Shown here piece after piece: positions 8,322-17,307 of a stretch of 64,000 bases of DNA; position 1 is the stretch's first letter, and the number at the start of each line of letters is the position of its first letter. The notes beneath the pieces were generated by a model. The model was given only the letters and a program-made list of their open reading frames with translations, searched no databases and was not told the DNA's origin. The translations under genes were made by a program, and so were the position numbers. The stretch spans positions 186,001 through 250,000 of the forward strand of contig NZ_WQHP01000001.1 of assembly GCF_013035315.1 (NCBI RefSeq). Direction: 5' to 3'. Source of the stretch: Ruegeria arenilitoris (GTDB lineage Bacteria; Pseudomonadota; Alphaproteobacteria; Rhodobacterales; Rhodobacteraceae).

Positions 8322-9362
8322 TCAGTAACCTGTCATTTCAAGGTATCCGCGACCTGAATGGCTGCCGCTGATCTGAACCGGGCCTTCCCAGTATTCGAAC
8401 CGAGTAGCCATCCACGCGTCGGGCACCAGCGCCGAGACTTCGACGTCCAGATTGCGGTCGGGCAAGGTGACGCGCCACGTTATGGGGACGTCGCGGCCAG
8501 CGACCGGGGCAGTGGCAAGCGGTTCGAATGCGACCGAGCCGTCAGGGATGGCAGTTGTTGTGCCATCGGCAGCGATCCACGTGGCTGCTGTGAAGTCTCC
8601 GCGGTCTCCGCGCAGTCGAAAGGCCATCATCTTGTCACCCTCATCAAAACTGAGCGAAAACCAATCCCACCCGCTTTGATCCGCGGCCAAAGGTTGCGAG
8701 GACCATTCGCGATCCAACCAGCCTTGCCCGGTGACCTCGACTTCGCCATCCGGAAGACGCAGGACGCCTTCGACCTGATAGAACGGCTGGGAATAGTAAT
8801 AGCTGGCCTGACCATCTGCGGATTTGACCGAGTACCCATCCTGACCGTGAAACACGAGCGGCCCCTGGGCGTCGAGCTGGAGGTCATAGCTGAAATCAAC
8901 GCCATTCGCCGACAGGATGACGTTGTTCGGGTCCGGGCCGCGCATATGCCATTCATCAATCCATGCTTCAAAAGGCGCAGCCGTTACCCCGGCCTGACCG
9001 ATCCCACCACGCGAGAGACGTTCTGCAAAATAGTGCTTGTCCGGCGTGGTTACAGCCGCGTGCCCCATCCAGATCTGGGGGCTTTGCCAACCGCCTGTCT
9101 CCTCTGGCTTCAACGCCGACCGAAATAACGTCCACTGAATGCCATAATCGCGCCCGTCCTCGCCCTTGAGGTTTGCGGTCAGGTACCACCATTCGATCCG
9201 ATAGGCTGGATGGGGGCCGTTATCCTGCGGGAACTGAAACTGATAGCCGGCCTGCGGCACCGCGAACCCGTCGGCAGAGCCGCCAAGACCAGCGTAACCC
9301 TGAGAGCGAGCAAATCCGGGTAGGGCGAGCACGAGTATGAGAAACCAGACCTTAACGTTCAT
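8322..9362 (-). CDS. AttH-like secreted lipocalin-domain protein (COG5621)
   Basis: Exported protein of 346 residues with a signal peptide (MNVKVWFLILVLALPGFARS, cut before QGYAGLGG). The mature part has the AttH/CrtC-like marks PAYRIEWWYLTANLKGEDGRDYGIQWTLFR (in two parts) near residue 55, WMGHAAVT, and a second-domain segment GWLDREWSSQPL and WDWFSLSF. It is a tandem lipocalin-like fold related to AttH and to carotenoid 1,2-hydratase; COG5621 calls it a predicted secreted hydrolase, without a proven reaction. Its start overlaps the end of the FtsX permease gene by 11 bases, so permease and AttH protein are co-produced. In Agrobacterium, attH also sits with ABC transporter genes. Confidence 0.85.
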   Translation of the reverse strand: MNVKVWFLILVLALPGFARSQGYAGLGGSADGFAVPQAGYQFQFPQDNGPHPAYRIEWWYLTANLKGEDGRDYGIQWTLFRSALKPEETGGWQSPQIWMGHAAVTTPDKHYFAERLSRGGIGQAGVTAAPFEAWIDEWHMRGPDPNNVILSANGVDFSYDLQLDAQGPLVFHGQDGYSVKSADGQASYYYSQPFYQVEGVLRLPDGEVEVTGQGWLDREWSSQPLAADQSGWDWFSLSFDEGDKMMAFRLRGDRGDFTAATWIAADGTTTAIPDGSVAFEPLATAPVAGRDVPITWRVTLPDRNLDVEVSALVPDAWMATRFEYWEGPVQISGSHSGRGYLEMTGY

Positions 9363-11766
9363 TGGCGAAAACCCTCAATAAATCCGCAGGCGGCAGGCGC
9401 AGCAGGCGGGCGGCGGGCAGGGCGGCTGCGACGGCGGCGGCCAGGAGGGTCAGACCAAAAAGATAGATCCAATCTGCCGGGAACAGGAACATGGGCAGGC
9501 GCCAGCCAAAGGCCTCGACGTTGATGACGGCCAGCAGGGTCCAGGCCAGCGCCAGACCCAGCGGTAGAGCAAAAACCGCGGTCAAGGCGGCCAGCAAAAC
9601 ACTGCGCAACAGCTCAAGCCGGGCTAGTTCGGCACGCGTAAGCCCCAGCGCCCAGACAGGTGCAATTTGCGGCAAGCGTTGGGTCCACAGGGTCAGCAGA
9701 CTGGTCAGGATGGCAAACCCTGCAACACCCAGTGTCAGGATATTCAGGGCCGAGGTGACCACGAATGTCCTTTCAAACACGGCCATCGACTGTGCCTTTA
9801 ACGCCGCCTGTTGGATGACGGCGCGCGGCGGCAGGTCGAACCGCTCACGCAGCCTCTGCGTCATTTCAGTCGCGCGATCCGGGTCCATGCGGATTCCAAA
9901 CCGCCGCGTTTCAGCGCCCGGAGCGATCGCATCCAGTTGCGGCATCGACACAATGGCCTGGCCTGTCGGGTTGCCATAGTCGGAATAGACCCCGGCGATG
10001 GGCAATGTGACGGATTGGGTCAGCGCCAGGCTATCGCCGGGCCAAAGGTTCTCGCGACGCGCGAGCTGTTCGTTGATCAACACGGCAGACCCGTCAAGGA
10101 CCTGATCCCAAACGCCATCCACCGAGGCGATCAGGGGCCATTTCTCGCGATAGGTCTCGTCGTCGATGATGCCATAAAGGAACAGCGGACCGGACGGATG
10201 TGCCAGCTCGACACTGCGGATCTGCAGGACGGCGTTTACCTGCGGGGCCAACCATTCTGCGATCCGCAGCCCTTGCTGGTCATCGTTTGCGGTCACATAG
10301 ACTTCGGACGTCAGGCGTTGGTCCAGCCAACCTGTAAAGGTCAACCGAAAGCTGGAAACCATTGTGCCTACACCGATATTCGCGGCCAGAGCCAGCAGCA
10401 AGGCCATCAAGGCCAGCGACAGTCCGGGCAATTGCGCGCGCATGTCTGACCAGACCCATTGCGCAACGGGCCCCTTTGCGACGCGTTGCATCAGGATCAG
10501 TACACGCGACAACAGATAGGGCAGCACCAGCGCGGCCCCGACCAGCAGCCCACCGACCATGATGAAACCTGCAACCAATCCTCCTATCAGCAGCAGGGCC
10601 AGTACTCCGCCCGCAATAGCAGCTAAGCCTGCAAGTGCGACAAGCCAGTTGCCCGAGGCCGCGCTGCGCCAGGCCTGCAGCCCCGCTCCGCTGAGGATTG
10701 GCATCCGGGACAGGCGATACAAGGCATGCCCACTGGCCAGAAAGGTGCCGCCCAAGGCCATGGCTAGCCCGGCCAATGCCCATTGCGGTTGCAGGGTAAT
10801 CTTACCGCTCACCGGCGCGCCGTAGAGCCCGCGCAGCGTTGCCGCGACATCCGGCAGCAGCGCGCCTGCCAGAAAGAAGCCCAGCACCAGACCCAATACC
10901 CCGCCGATGATAGCAAGGATCGAAAGTTCGGCCATGATCAGCCAGACCAGTCGCCGCATCGAGACCCCCAGCGCGCGCAAGGTACGGATCATCCCCCGTC
11001 GTTGGGCAAAGGCCAGCCCGACTGTGCCATGCACGATGAAGAGGCCGACCGCGAATGAGAGTAAGCCAAAGGCGGATAGGTTGAGGTGGAAACTGTCTGT
11101 CAACTGGGCTGTATCCAGCTGTGATGCTGCGGCGACGCGCTGTAAGCCCGGTGCGATCTCGGACAGCGGAGGAACAGAGCCCGGTTGTCCAGGTAAAATG
11201 ATCAGGCGCGAGATCTCTCCGGGCCGGTCCAGCAGAACCTCTGCTACGCCAATATCGGTGAGGATCAGGTCGGGCGGTAAGGAATTGCTAATCAGGACTG
11301 GCGGTAAGCCCGGTTGGGTGGACAGCAGGGGCTGCACTTCCGGAGTGGTCAGCAATCGGCCCGGCGCGGTCAGCAGATCGGCAGGGTCCGGGGGCGTCTC
11401 GCTTTGTTCAACCTCGGCGACCGCGGGCAGCGCGGGATAGGCGACAAAGTCGACACCCAAAAGTCGTAGGGTACGCCCATTGACCCGCAAGGGACCTTCC
11501 AACACCGCCGCGACCTGCCAGCCCGCCCGCCGCAACGCGACGTATTGCGACAGGGGGATTGCGCCACTTGCGTTGTGCAACTCGTCATATTGGCCCAGAG
11601 CCAACTGATCGGCGGCGCGCTCGTAGCTGGCGCGCGCCTCTGCGTTGATGGCCTGCACCGCCGACCAAAGCCCGGTCGCCAAAGCAAGGCCAATCAACAG
11701 CGTCGCCAGTTGCAGCCGATGCGCCCGCCAATGCGACGCCAGCGCCTGAATGACGGCCAGTGTCAT
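9352..11766 (-). CDS. ABC transporter permease with duplicated FtsX domain
   Basis: Inner-membrane protein of 804 residues. The first helix (residues 15-40) is followed by a periplasmic domain of about 200 residues, then three helices with the FtsX-type segment GMIRTLRALGVSMRRLVWLIMAELSILAI (in two parts), a middle set of helices, a second periplasmic domain, and a last three-helix FtsX segment APVWALGLTRAELARLELLRSV. This is the doubled topology of the COG3127/YbbP class of exporter rather than the single-FtsX LolC/LolE. Its start overlaps the stop of the ATPase gene (ATGA). With the ATPase it probably acts mechanically on, or extracts, an envelope substrate; the coupled AttH protein is a candidate partner. 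Confidence 0.9.
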   Translation of the reverse strand: MTLAVIQALASHWRAHRLQLATLLIGLALATGLWSAVQAINAEARASYERAADQLALGQYDELHNASGAIPLSQYVALRRAGWQVAAVLEGPLRVNGRTLRLLGVDFVAYPALPAVAEVEQSETPPDPADLLTAPGRLLTTPEVQPLLSTQPGLPPVLISNSLPPDLILTDIGVAEVLLDRPGEISRLIILPGQPGSVPPLSEIAPGLQRVAAASQLDTAQLTDSFHLNLSAFGLLSFAVGLFIVHGTVGLAFAQRRGMIRTLRALGVSMRRLVWLIMAELSILAIIGGVLGLVLGFFLAGALLPDVAATLRGLYGAPVSGKITLQPQWALAGLAMALGGTFLASGHALYRLSRMPILSGAGLQAWRSAASGNWLVALAGLAAIAGGVLALLLIGGLVAGFIMVGGLLVGAALVLPYLLSRVLILMQRVAKGPVAQWVWSDMRAQLPGLSLALMALLLALAANIGVGTMVSSFRLTFTGWLDQRLTSEVYVTANDDQQGLRIAEWLAPQVNAVLQIRSVELAHPSGPLFLYGIIDDETYREKWPLIASVDGVWDQVLDGSAVLINEQLARRENLWPGDSLALTQSVTLPIAGVYSDYGNPTGQAIVSMPQLDAIAPGAETRRFGIRMDPDRATEMTQRLRERFDLPPRAVIQQAALKAQSMAVFERTFVVTSALNILTLGVAGFAILTSLLTLWTQRLPQIAPVWALGLTRAELARLELLRSVLLAALTAVFALPLGLALAWTLLAVINVEAFGWRLPMFLFPADWIYLFGLTLLAAAVAAALPAARLLRLPPADLLRVFANER

Positions 11767-12410
11767 GCGATGTGCCCACCAGACAGGTGCACGCGGCGAT
11801 CAAGACGCCCCGCAATCTCGGCAGAGTGCGTGACCAACAGCAAAGCGGCGCCAGTGTCCGCGACCAAAGACAGCATCAGGTCCAGCACCGTTGCACTGGC
11901 GGTTTCATCCAGGTTCCCTGTTGGCTCATCCGCCAACAGCAGTTTCGGTCGGGCGGCCATGGCGCGACCGATGGCGACGCGTTGCTGCTGACCACCCGAG
12001 AGATTCTCGGGGTAGCGTTGCAGCAAGTCGGACAGACCCAGCCGCTGGGCCAGATGCGCGCTCCATTCGGGGTCGTGGCATCCCGCAAGCCGGGCATGAA
12101 AGGACAGGTTCTGATCTACGGTCAAAGACGGGATCAGGTTGAACTGCTGAAACACCAGAGATAGCGCGCTTCGGCGCAATGCGGCGCGCCCCGGATCATC
12201 CAATTGCGACAGGGCTGTGCCATCCAGAGTGATTTCTCCGCCATCCACAGTGTCGAGGGCCGCGGCCAAGTTCAGCAGAGTGCTTTTGCCGCTGCCGCTT
12301 TCCCCGGTCAGGGCCAGCGTTTGCCCGCGATCCAATGTCAGCGACACGTCGCGTAATACCGGGCGTCCGCCGGGATAAGATTTCTGAACCCTGTCAAATG
12401 TCAGAAGCAT
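11763..12410 (-). CDS. ABC transporter ATP-binding protein, LolD/YbbA type
   Basis: Cytoplasmic ATPase of 215 residues. I choose the ATG at 12410 because GGGGA lies five bases upstream and the protein then opens directly with MLLTFDRVQKSYPGG; longer in-frame starts add residues foreign to the family. Walker A is GESGSGKST near residue 38, the signature is LSGGQQQRVAIGRA, and Walker B is LLLADEPTGNLDE, the wording typical of the MacB/LolD/YbbA branch. It is the first gene of a three-gene unit with the FtsX permease and AttH protein, transcribed divergently from the potassium channel gene. Confidence 0.93.
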   Translation of the reverse strand: MLLTFDRVQKSYPGGRPVLRDVSLTLDRGQTLALTGESGSGKSTLLNLAAALDTVDGGEITLDGTALSQLDDPGRAALRRSALSLVFQQFNLIPSLTVDQNLSFHARLAGCHDPEWSAHLAQRLGLSDLLQRYPENLSGGQQQRVAIGRAMAARPKLLLADEPTGNLDETASATVLDLMLSLVADTGAALLLVTHSAEIAGRLDRRVHLSGGHIA

Positions 12411-12580
12411 GTTGGTCCCCATTTTCAGTAGGATTTGCAACAGTTTCGCCGACTGTCCAGTGGTGACAATGGATCGGTTCCTTTCGCCGCACTCTGCCCG
12501 GATCGGGGCGGGTTGTGTCACAGGCCTGCGCGGGTCATTGTGGCACTGTTTGTGGTCAGTAGAAATCAGGACGAAAAAAC

Positions 12581-13015
12581 ATGACCTTGTCGCAGCAAAT
12601 CCTTTGGGGCAGCATGTTTCTGGGGCTGTGCTTTCTGGTCGAGATCATCCTGCTGACCCTGTGCACCGTCATGATAAACAAGCTGATCGAACGATGGGAG
12701 AACAAGGGCGTCATCCTGGCGACGGCGGGCCCGATCGCGACCGCGCTGGCCTTCATCGTTCTGACCCACACCATTCAGGTCTGGATCTGGGCGATCGTGT
12801 GGGTCATGTACGACGTTCTGCCGGATTGGAACACCGCGCTGTATTTCTCATTGGTGTCGTTCACAACGCTCGGCTACGGCGACATCGTACTGGGTGAGGA
12901 TTTGCGGATATTCGGCACCTTCGCGGCGGTCACGGGTCTGCTGGCGTTTGGTTTGTCTACCGCCTACATGGTCGCCCTGATGACCCGCGTGTTTCAGGAA
13001 CGGTTCATGTCCTAA
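12581..13015 (+). CDS. Two-helix potassium channel (Ion_trans_2)
   Basis: A 144-residue inner-membrane protein. After an N-terminal helix (residues 8-28) there is a second hydrophobic segment, then the pore loop FSLVSFTTLGYGDIVLG around residue 100, where TLGYGD is the K+ selectivity filter, followed by the last helix FAAVTGLLAFGLSTAYMVALMTRVF. There is no RCK or cyclic-nucleotide domain, so no ligand gating can be proposed. An AGGA ribosome site lies about 10 bases before the ATG. Its 3' end overlaps the convergent cardiolipin synthase gene by four bases. Confidence 0.9.
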   Translation: MTLSQQILWGSMFLGLCFLVEIILLTLCTVMINKLIERWENKGVILATAGPIATALAFIVLTHTIQVWIWAIVWVMYDVLPDWNTALYFSLVSFTTLGYGDIVLGEDLRIFGTFAAVTGLLAFGLSTAYMVALMTRVFQERFMS

Positions 13016-14424
13016 AGGATCGGCGCGAAGAGGCGCGCTAGCGGTGCGCCGAGGCGGATGTGAACAGGTTGCTGCGCAAGCGTGCGTGATAACTCATAGC
13101 TGTTTGCAAAATCGTCCTCCAGCATCGCGGCAAGGGCGGCCGCGGCCTGCGCATCGAAGAACAGCGCCATAGCCTCGAAATTCAAACGAAAAGACCTATT
13201 GTCCAGGTTTGTGGTCCCGACAGCCGCCAATGCGTCATCAACCAGGAATACTTTCTGGTGCAAGAACCCATCGGTATAGCGCAAGACCCGCGCGCCGCAG
13301 GCGCGGATTTCGTCGAAATAGGCAAAGGCAGCCAGCCAGGGCAGGCGGTGGTCGATGGTATCGGGCACAAGGATACGCACATCAACGCCGCGCATGGCGG
13401 CATGTTTCAGGGCCGTCATAATGTCGATATCGGGCACGAAGTAGGGCGATGCGATCCAGATTCTGTGCTGCGCCTCGGTGATGGCGGCAAAGAACATCAT
13501 CGCCCCGGTTTCGGTCTCGTCCCCCGGTCCGGTCGCCACCAGCAAAGCGTTCATGTCCTGATCGGATACCGTACCGGCCCAGTCCAACTGGTCGATCAGA
13601 TCTTCTTCATGTGCCCAGTGCCAATCTTCGATGAAAATGAGCTGCAATTGCCGGACGATATGGCCCGTCATCTTGATATGCGTGTCGCGCCAGCGACCGA
13701 AATGCGGGTCTTGGCCCAAATACTCGACCCCCACATTATGCCCGCCGATAAAGCCCGTCTCACCGTCGATGATGACCGTCTTGCGGTGGTTTCGGTAATT
13801 CAGCTGGAACCGGAATTTCGGCCCGCGCTGTTCGCTGGGGTCCACAACCGCGATACCGGCCTCGCGCATTTCCTCGATGTAAGCGGTGGTTAGGGCATAG
13901 CTGCCTACTGCGTCCATCATGAACCGGACGCTGACACCACGTTTGGCTGCTGCGATCAGTTTGTCTTTAAGCTGCTGACCCAGCGCATCGTCCCGCACGA
14001 TGTAGAACTGAATGAGAACGTAAACCTGTGCCGCGTCGATGGCCTCGAAAATCGCGTCGAATGTGGCCTGCCCATCGACCAGCAACTCGGCCCCGTTCCC
14101 GCGCGAGACGGGCATGTGTGCCAGTGCCTCGAAGGGGCGCGGGTTGATCAGCATCTTATCTGCGTTCGGTTTCGAGTAGTCAGCGAAGGTTTTGATCCCT
14201 TCGACCACGCGCTGGCTTTCCTTCCGAGCGATCCGATAGCCGCGGAACCGGTGGTGCCCCAGAAACAGATATAGCGGCACGCCGAACACCGGAGCAGCGA
14301 TCAGAAAAACCACCCAGCCGACCGCACCCTGAGGGGTTCGCGCGGTTTGGGCCGCGCGCACCGCGAAGACAATTGCCGTGGCATAAAGCGCAAAGACGGA
14401 TACGGAAACAAGCAATGTCCACAT
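13012..14424 (-). CDS. cls: Cardiolipin synthase (phospholipase D family)
   Basis: Membrane-bound phospholipase D superfamily enzyme of 470 residues that makes cardiolipin from phosphatidylglycerol. Two N-terminal helices (residues 1-20 and 30-55) contain AVGWVVFLIAAPVFGVPLYLFLG, the characteristic Cls anchor. The two catalytic HxKxxxxD motifs are HRKTVIID near residue 215 and HQKVFLVD near residue 390, each followed by the expected glycine-rich or asparagine-containing stretch (GFIGGHN, GTTNLDNRSF). The C-terminus ends in the typical RLGAPLARLFAPIL. It is transcribed from its own start, about 25 bases downstream of the end of the HAD hydrolase gene's 3' region, and convergent with the K+ channel. 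Confidence 0.93.
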   Translation of the reverse strand: MWTLLVSVSVFALYATAIVFAVRAAQTARTPQGAVGWVVFLIAAPVFGVPLYLFLGHHRFRGYRIARKESQRVVEGIKTFADYSKPNADKMLINPRPFEALAHMPVSRGNGAELLVDGQATFDAIFEAIDAAQVYVLIQFYIVRDDALGQQLKDKLIAAAKRGVSVRFMMDAVGSYALTTAYIEEMREAGIAVVDPSEQRGPKFRFQLNYRNHRKTVIIDGETGFIGGHNVGVEYLGQDPHFGRWRDTHIKMTGHIVRQLQLIFIEDWHWAHEEDLIDQLDWAGTVSDQDMNALLVATGPGDETETGAMMFFAAITEAQHRIWIASPYFVPDIDIMTALKHAAMRGVDVRILVPDTIDHRLPWLAAFAYFDEIRACGARVLRYTDGFLHQKVFLVDDALAAVGTTNLDNRSFRLNFEAMALFFDAQAAAALAAMLEDDFANSYELSRTLAQQPVHIRLGAPLARLFAPIL

Positions 14425-14449
14425 GGGGTTATCGGGCTCCGAAAACGGT

Positions 14450-15424
14450 TCAGTTCGCCCCAGTGTAGATGCGTGACCAGTCTTGCGCCATATCTACGAT
14501 CACCCACCCCATTTCGGGACCTTTGTCCAGACCATCGACCAACTTGCCAATCGGGCTTTCGCGGTCATAGGCCCATTCACGCTCGGCATCTGTATGATGC
14601 ACCAGAACGCCCAACCGCGGTCCGTCGCCCGCCGTGGTCCACTCCATCATCGCAAAATCACCGTCCGAGTTGCCACCCGCCAAGATCGGGCGCCTGCCGA
14701 TGGTGCGTTCGATATTAATCGGTTTGCCCTCTTTGTCGTCCACAAAGGCGATGTCAGGGGTTTTGGTGATGACCGGAGAGCCGTCAGCGCTGTCATAGGC
14801 GGTGCCGGTGTATGTGCCCAGAACCTGTTCGGGCGGGATGCCATAGGCCTCTTCGGCGAAGACGCGCATGAAATGCAACCCACCGCCCGATACGATGTAT
14901 GTCTTGAAGCCTTCGTCGCGCAGATAACGCAGCAGTTCGACCATCGGCTGATAGGTCATCTGATCATAGGGCATATCGGTTTCGGGGTGGCGGGCGGTCT
15001 CCAGCCATTCGGCGACTGCGTCCTGAAACTCGTCCACCGAAACGCCCGAGTGCGAAGCATTTACAACTTCGATCAGGGCATCATGTCCGCCTTGCAGCAC
15101 GGTGTTCAGGTCCCCGTCAGCTGCGACCTGCAATGTCGGAGAGGTCAGGATCGAAGGATCGTCTGCGGACAATTCAGCCAGCCGGTCCATGGCAAAAAAC
15201 AGTTGGAAATAAACAGGCTGTTCGGCCCAGAGCGTGCCATCATTGTCGAAAACTGCGATCCGTTCAGCAGGTGTCACATATTCAGGGCGTTCAGGGTCGG
15301 TGACGGCATCGACAAAATCGATGATCCTGTCTTTGCTTTCGGTGTCGTTCCAACTGGGCAGCGGGTCGGCAAGCAGGGATAGCGGGGCGCAGGCAAGCAC
15401 AGCGGTGAGAAGTAGATGTCGCAT
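14450..15424 (-). CDS. Exported HAD-superfamily phosphatase
   Basis: Predicted periplasmic hydrolase of 324 residues. I start it at 15424, giving a clean signal peptide (MRHLLLTAVLACAPLSLLA); an upstream in-frame extension would hide it. HAD motifs: nucleophile loop VFDNDGTLW near residue 57, motif II in YIVSGGGLHFMRVF, and the metal-binding GGNSDGDFAMM near residue 260. The phosphoserine-phosphatase-like subclass fits. It lies 73 bases after the arylsulfatase gene but a strong terminator separates them, so it probably has its own promoter. A shared role in releasing sulphate and phosphate from extracellular organic esters is inference. Confidence 0.88.
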   Translation of the reverse strand: MRHLLLTAVLACAPLSLLADPLPSWNDTESKDRIIDFVDAVTDPERPEYVTPAERIAVFDNDGTLWAEQPVYFQLFFAMDRLAELSADDPSILTSPTLQVAADGDLNTVLQGGHDALIEVVNASHSGVSVDEFQDAVAEWLETARHPETDMPYDQMTYQPMVELLRYLRDEGFKTYIVSGGGLHFMRVFAEEAYGIPPEQVLGTYTGTAYDSADGSPVITKTPDIAFVDDKEGKPINIERTIGRRPILAGGNSDGDFAMMEWTTAGDGPRLGVLVHHTDAEREWAYDRESPIGKLVDGLDKGPEMGWVIVDMAQDWSRIYTGAN

Positions 15425-15443
15425 TGGAAGCTCATTCACATTC

Positions 15444-15477
15444 AAGAAAAAAAGGGCCGCCAAAGAAGTGGCGGCCC
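15444..15477 (-). terminator. Rho-independent terminator of the arylsulfatase gene
   Basis: Perfect 8-bp GC stem (GGGCCGCC at 15454-15461 with GGCGGCCC at 15470-15477) around an eight-base loop. Read on the minus strand it is followed by a run of seven T residues, then CTT. It lies 21 bases after the arylsulfatase stop codon. Confidence 0.9.
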
Positions 15478-15497
15478 GGTTTGGATTTGCACGCGAC

Positions 15498-17108
15498 TTA
15501 GTTGTTTGTCGGTGTTTCCAGTTTCTGCATCACCTGATCCAGGTTGAAGCTTGCCGCTTTCTGGCGCGGTGGGAATTCCTCGAAGGTTGCGAGGAAGCTA
15601 CCCACGTATTGCTGGGCCGGAACCAGGAAATACGCGCGATCCAACAGCCAGTCATAGTAGGTGTTGGACGTACGATAGGCGCGCTCATACGGGTCGCGAC
15701 GCAGGTTCACGATCAGCGGGATGCGCAGCTCGGTCCAGGGTTCGATCCATGCGCGCAGCGTCGCCCAGGCTTTCTGCTCAAGGAAGATCAGCTTCCAGTC
15801 GTCATAGCGCAGCGCTGTCAGGTCGCCGTCATCCGAGAAATAGAAGATCTCAGAGCGCGGGCTTTCTGTGGTTTCGCCGGTCAACAGGGGCAGGATGTTG
15901 TAGCCATCCAGATGCACCTTGTAATCGCGGCCCATACCGGACGAGCTATAGCCAGCTTTCAGCTTTTCCTTGATGTCGGGATCGCCAGCAACCGCCAGAT
16001 AGGTCGGCAGCCAGTCCATGTGGTGCACGATCTCGTTGGTGACCGATCCGGCTTCGATCTGACCGGGCCAGCGAACCATCGACGGAACGCGCCAGCCGCC
16101 TTCCCAGTTGGTGTTCTTTTCACCCCAGAACGGCGTTGCCGCGGCATCCGGCCATGTGTTCATGTGCGGGCCGTTATCGGTCGAGTAGTGAACGATGGTA
16201 TTATCGGCAATGCCCAGTTCGTCCAACAGATCAAGCAGTTGTCCGACATGCATGTCGTGCTCGATCATGCCGGCGGTGTACTCGTCCGCAACGCCACCAA
16301 AGATCTCGTTGGCCTGTTGGCGCATTTCATCTTTGACGTGGGTGCGGAAGTGCATGCGCGTACCGTTCCACCAGACATAGAAGGGCTGACCCTGTTCATG
16401 GGCACGCTTGATGAAGTCGATCGCAGCCGCGACGGTTTCATCGTCCACCGTTTCCATGCGCTTACGGGTCAGCGGACCGGTATCTTCGATCGTGCCATCC
16501 GCCTTGGACTTGATCACACCGCGCGGGCCATAGGCCTCGCGGAAGGTGCGGCCATCAGCCAGAATCATGTCGCCGGGATAGTCTTCGTTTTCCGGCTCTT
16601 CTTCCGCATTCAGGTGATACAAGTTCCCGAAAAACTCATCAAATCCGTGGTTTGTCGGCAGGTGCTCATCCTTGTCGCCAAGGTGATTCTTACCGAACTG
16701 ACCGGTTACGTAGCCGTGGTCTTTCAGCAGGCCTGCGATGGTCGGATCTTCGACCTGCATCCCCAGATCGGCACCGGGTAAGCCAACTTTCGACAGACCC
16801 GTGCGGAATACCGACTGACCCATGATGTACGAAGACCGGCCGGCGGTGCAGGACTGCTCGCCATAATAGTCGGTGAAGATCATGCCCTCTTTCGCAACGC
16901 GGTCGATGTTCGGCGTCTGATAGCCCATCAGGCCCATTGTGTAGGCCGAGATGTTCGACTGACCGATATCATCACCCCAGATAACCAGGATGTTGGGCTT
17001 TTGATCCTGTGCCCATGCGGGCAGGGCCAGTGCAACAGCGACCGAAGCTACAGCGAATTTGCGTATCGTGCTGCGCCAACTTTCTGTAATCGAACGAGGT
17101 GGTGACAT
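15498..17108 (-). CDS. Exported arylsulfatase (type I, formylglycine-dependent)
   Basis: Sulphate-ester hydrolase of 536 residues in the alkaline phosphatase/sulfatase superfamily. The N-terminus carries a signal peptide ending at PAWA before QDQKPN. Metal ligands open the domain in NILVIWGDDIGQSN; the formylglycine motif is CTAGRS near residue 85 (C-x-A-x-R form, accepted by sulfatase-modifying enzymes), followed by FGKNHLGDKDEHLPTNHGFDEF and the metal-binding STDNGPHMNTWPD near residue 320. CAGGAG six bases before the ATG sets the start. No modifying enzyme is encoded in this window. The gene is divergent from a Crp/Fnr regulator across a palindrome-rich spacer. Sulphated algal polysaccharides or aryl sulphates are plausible substrates. 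Confidence 0.93.
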   Translation of the reverse strand: MSPPRSITESWRSTIRKFAVASVAVALALPAWAQDQKPNILVIWGDDIGQSNISAYTMGLMGYQTPNIDRVAKEGMIFTDYYGEQSCTAGRSSYIMGQSVFRTGLSKVGLPGADLGMQVEDPTIAGLLKDHGYVTGQFGKNHLGDKDEHLPTNHGFDEFFGNLYHLNAEEEPENEDYPGDMILADGRTFREAYGPRGVIKSKADGTIEDTGPLTRKRMETVDDETVAAAIDFIKRAHEQGQPFYVWWNGTRMHFRTHVKDEMRQQANEIFGGVADEYTAGMIEHDMHVGQLLDLLDELGIADNTIVHYSTDNGPHMNTWPDAAATPFWGEKNTNWEGGWRVPSMVRWPGQIEAGSVTNEIVHHMDWLPTYLAVAGDPDIKEKLKAGYSSSGMGRDYKVHLDGYNILPLLTGETTESPRSEIFYFSDDGDLTALRYDDWKLIFLEQKAWATLRAWIEPWTELRIPLIVNLRRDPYERAYRTSNTYYDWLLDRAYFLVPAQQYVGSFLATFEEFPPRQKAASFNLDQVMQKLETPTNN

Positions 17109-17242
17109 AGTTTGCTCCTGAACTGACCGGGTCTTAATGACCCGTTGAAGTAAAAGTAATTGAAGGCGATCATTATCTTTTGAGATCGGCCAACAAGGTA
17201 TTGATTCCCGGCAGGAAAAATTCGCATTACGTCGAGAATCGA

Positions 17243-17262
17243 ATAGCCTTACCTTAGGCTAT
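17243..17262. promoter_or_regulatory. Candidate operator in the sulfatase-Crp/Fnr divergent promoter
   Basis: A 20-bp inverted repeat, ATAGCCT-N6-AGGCTAT, midway in the 199-bp region between the divergent arylsulfatase and Crp/Fnr genes. It is flanked by a further CGAGA/TCTCG pair (17233-17237 and 17271-17275), and a separate perfect palindrome ATCATATGAT is at 17281-17290. The two-fold symmetry fits a dimeric regulator; binding by the adjacent Crp/Fnr protein is inferred, and the sequence is not the classic TTGAT/ATCAA FNR box. Confidence 0.5.
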
Positions 17263-17307
17263 GACAATGTCTCGAAACCTATCATATGATGAGATTGAAG
17301 AATACTA

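Noticed and set aside
15234-16781. 515-codon plus-strand frame opposite the arylsulfatase
   Set aside because: The minus strand has signal peptide, CTAGRS and metal motifs; the plus frame has none and also covers the terminator.
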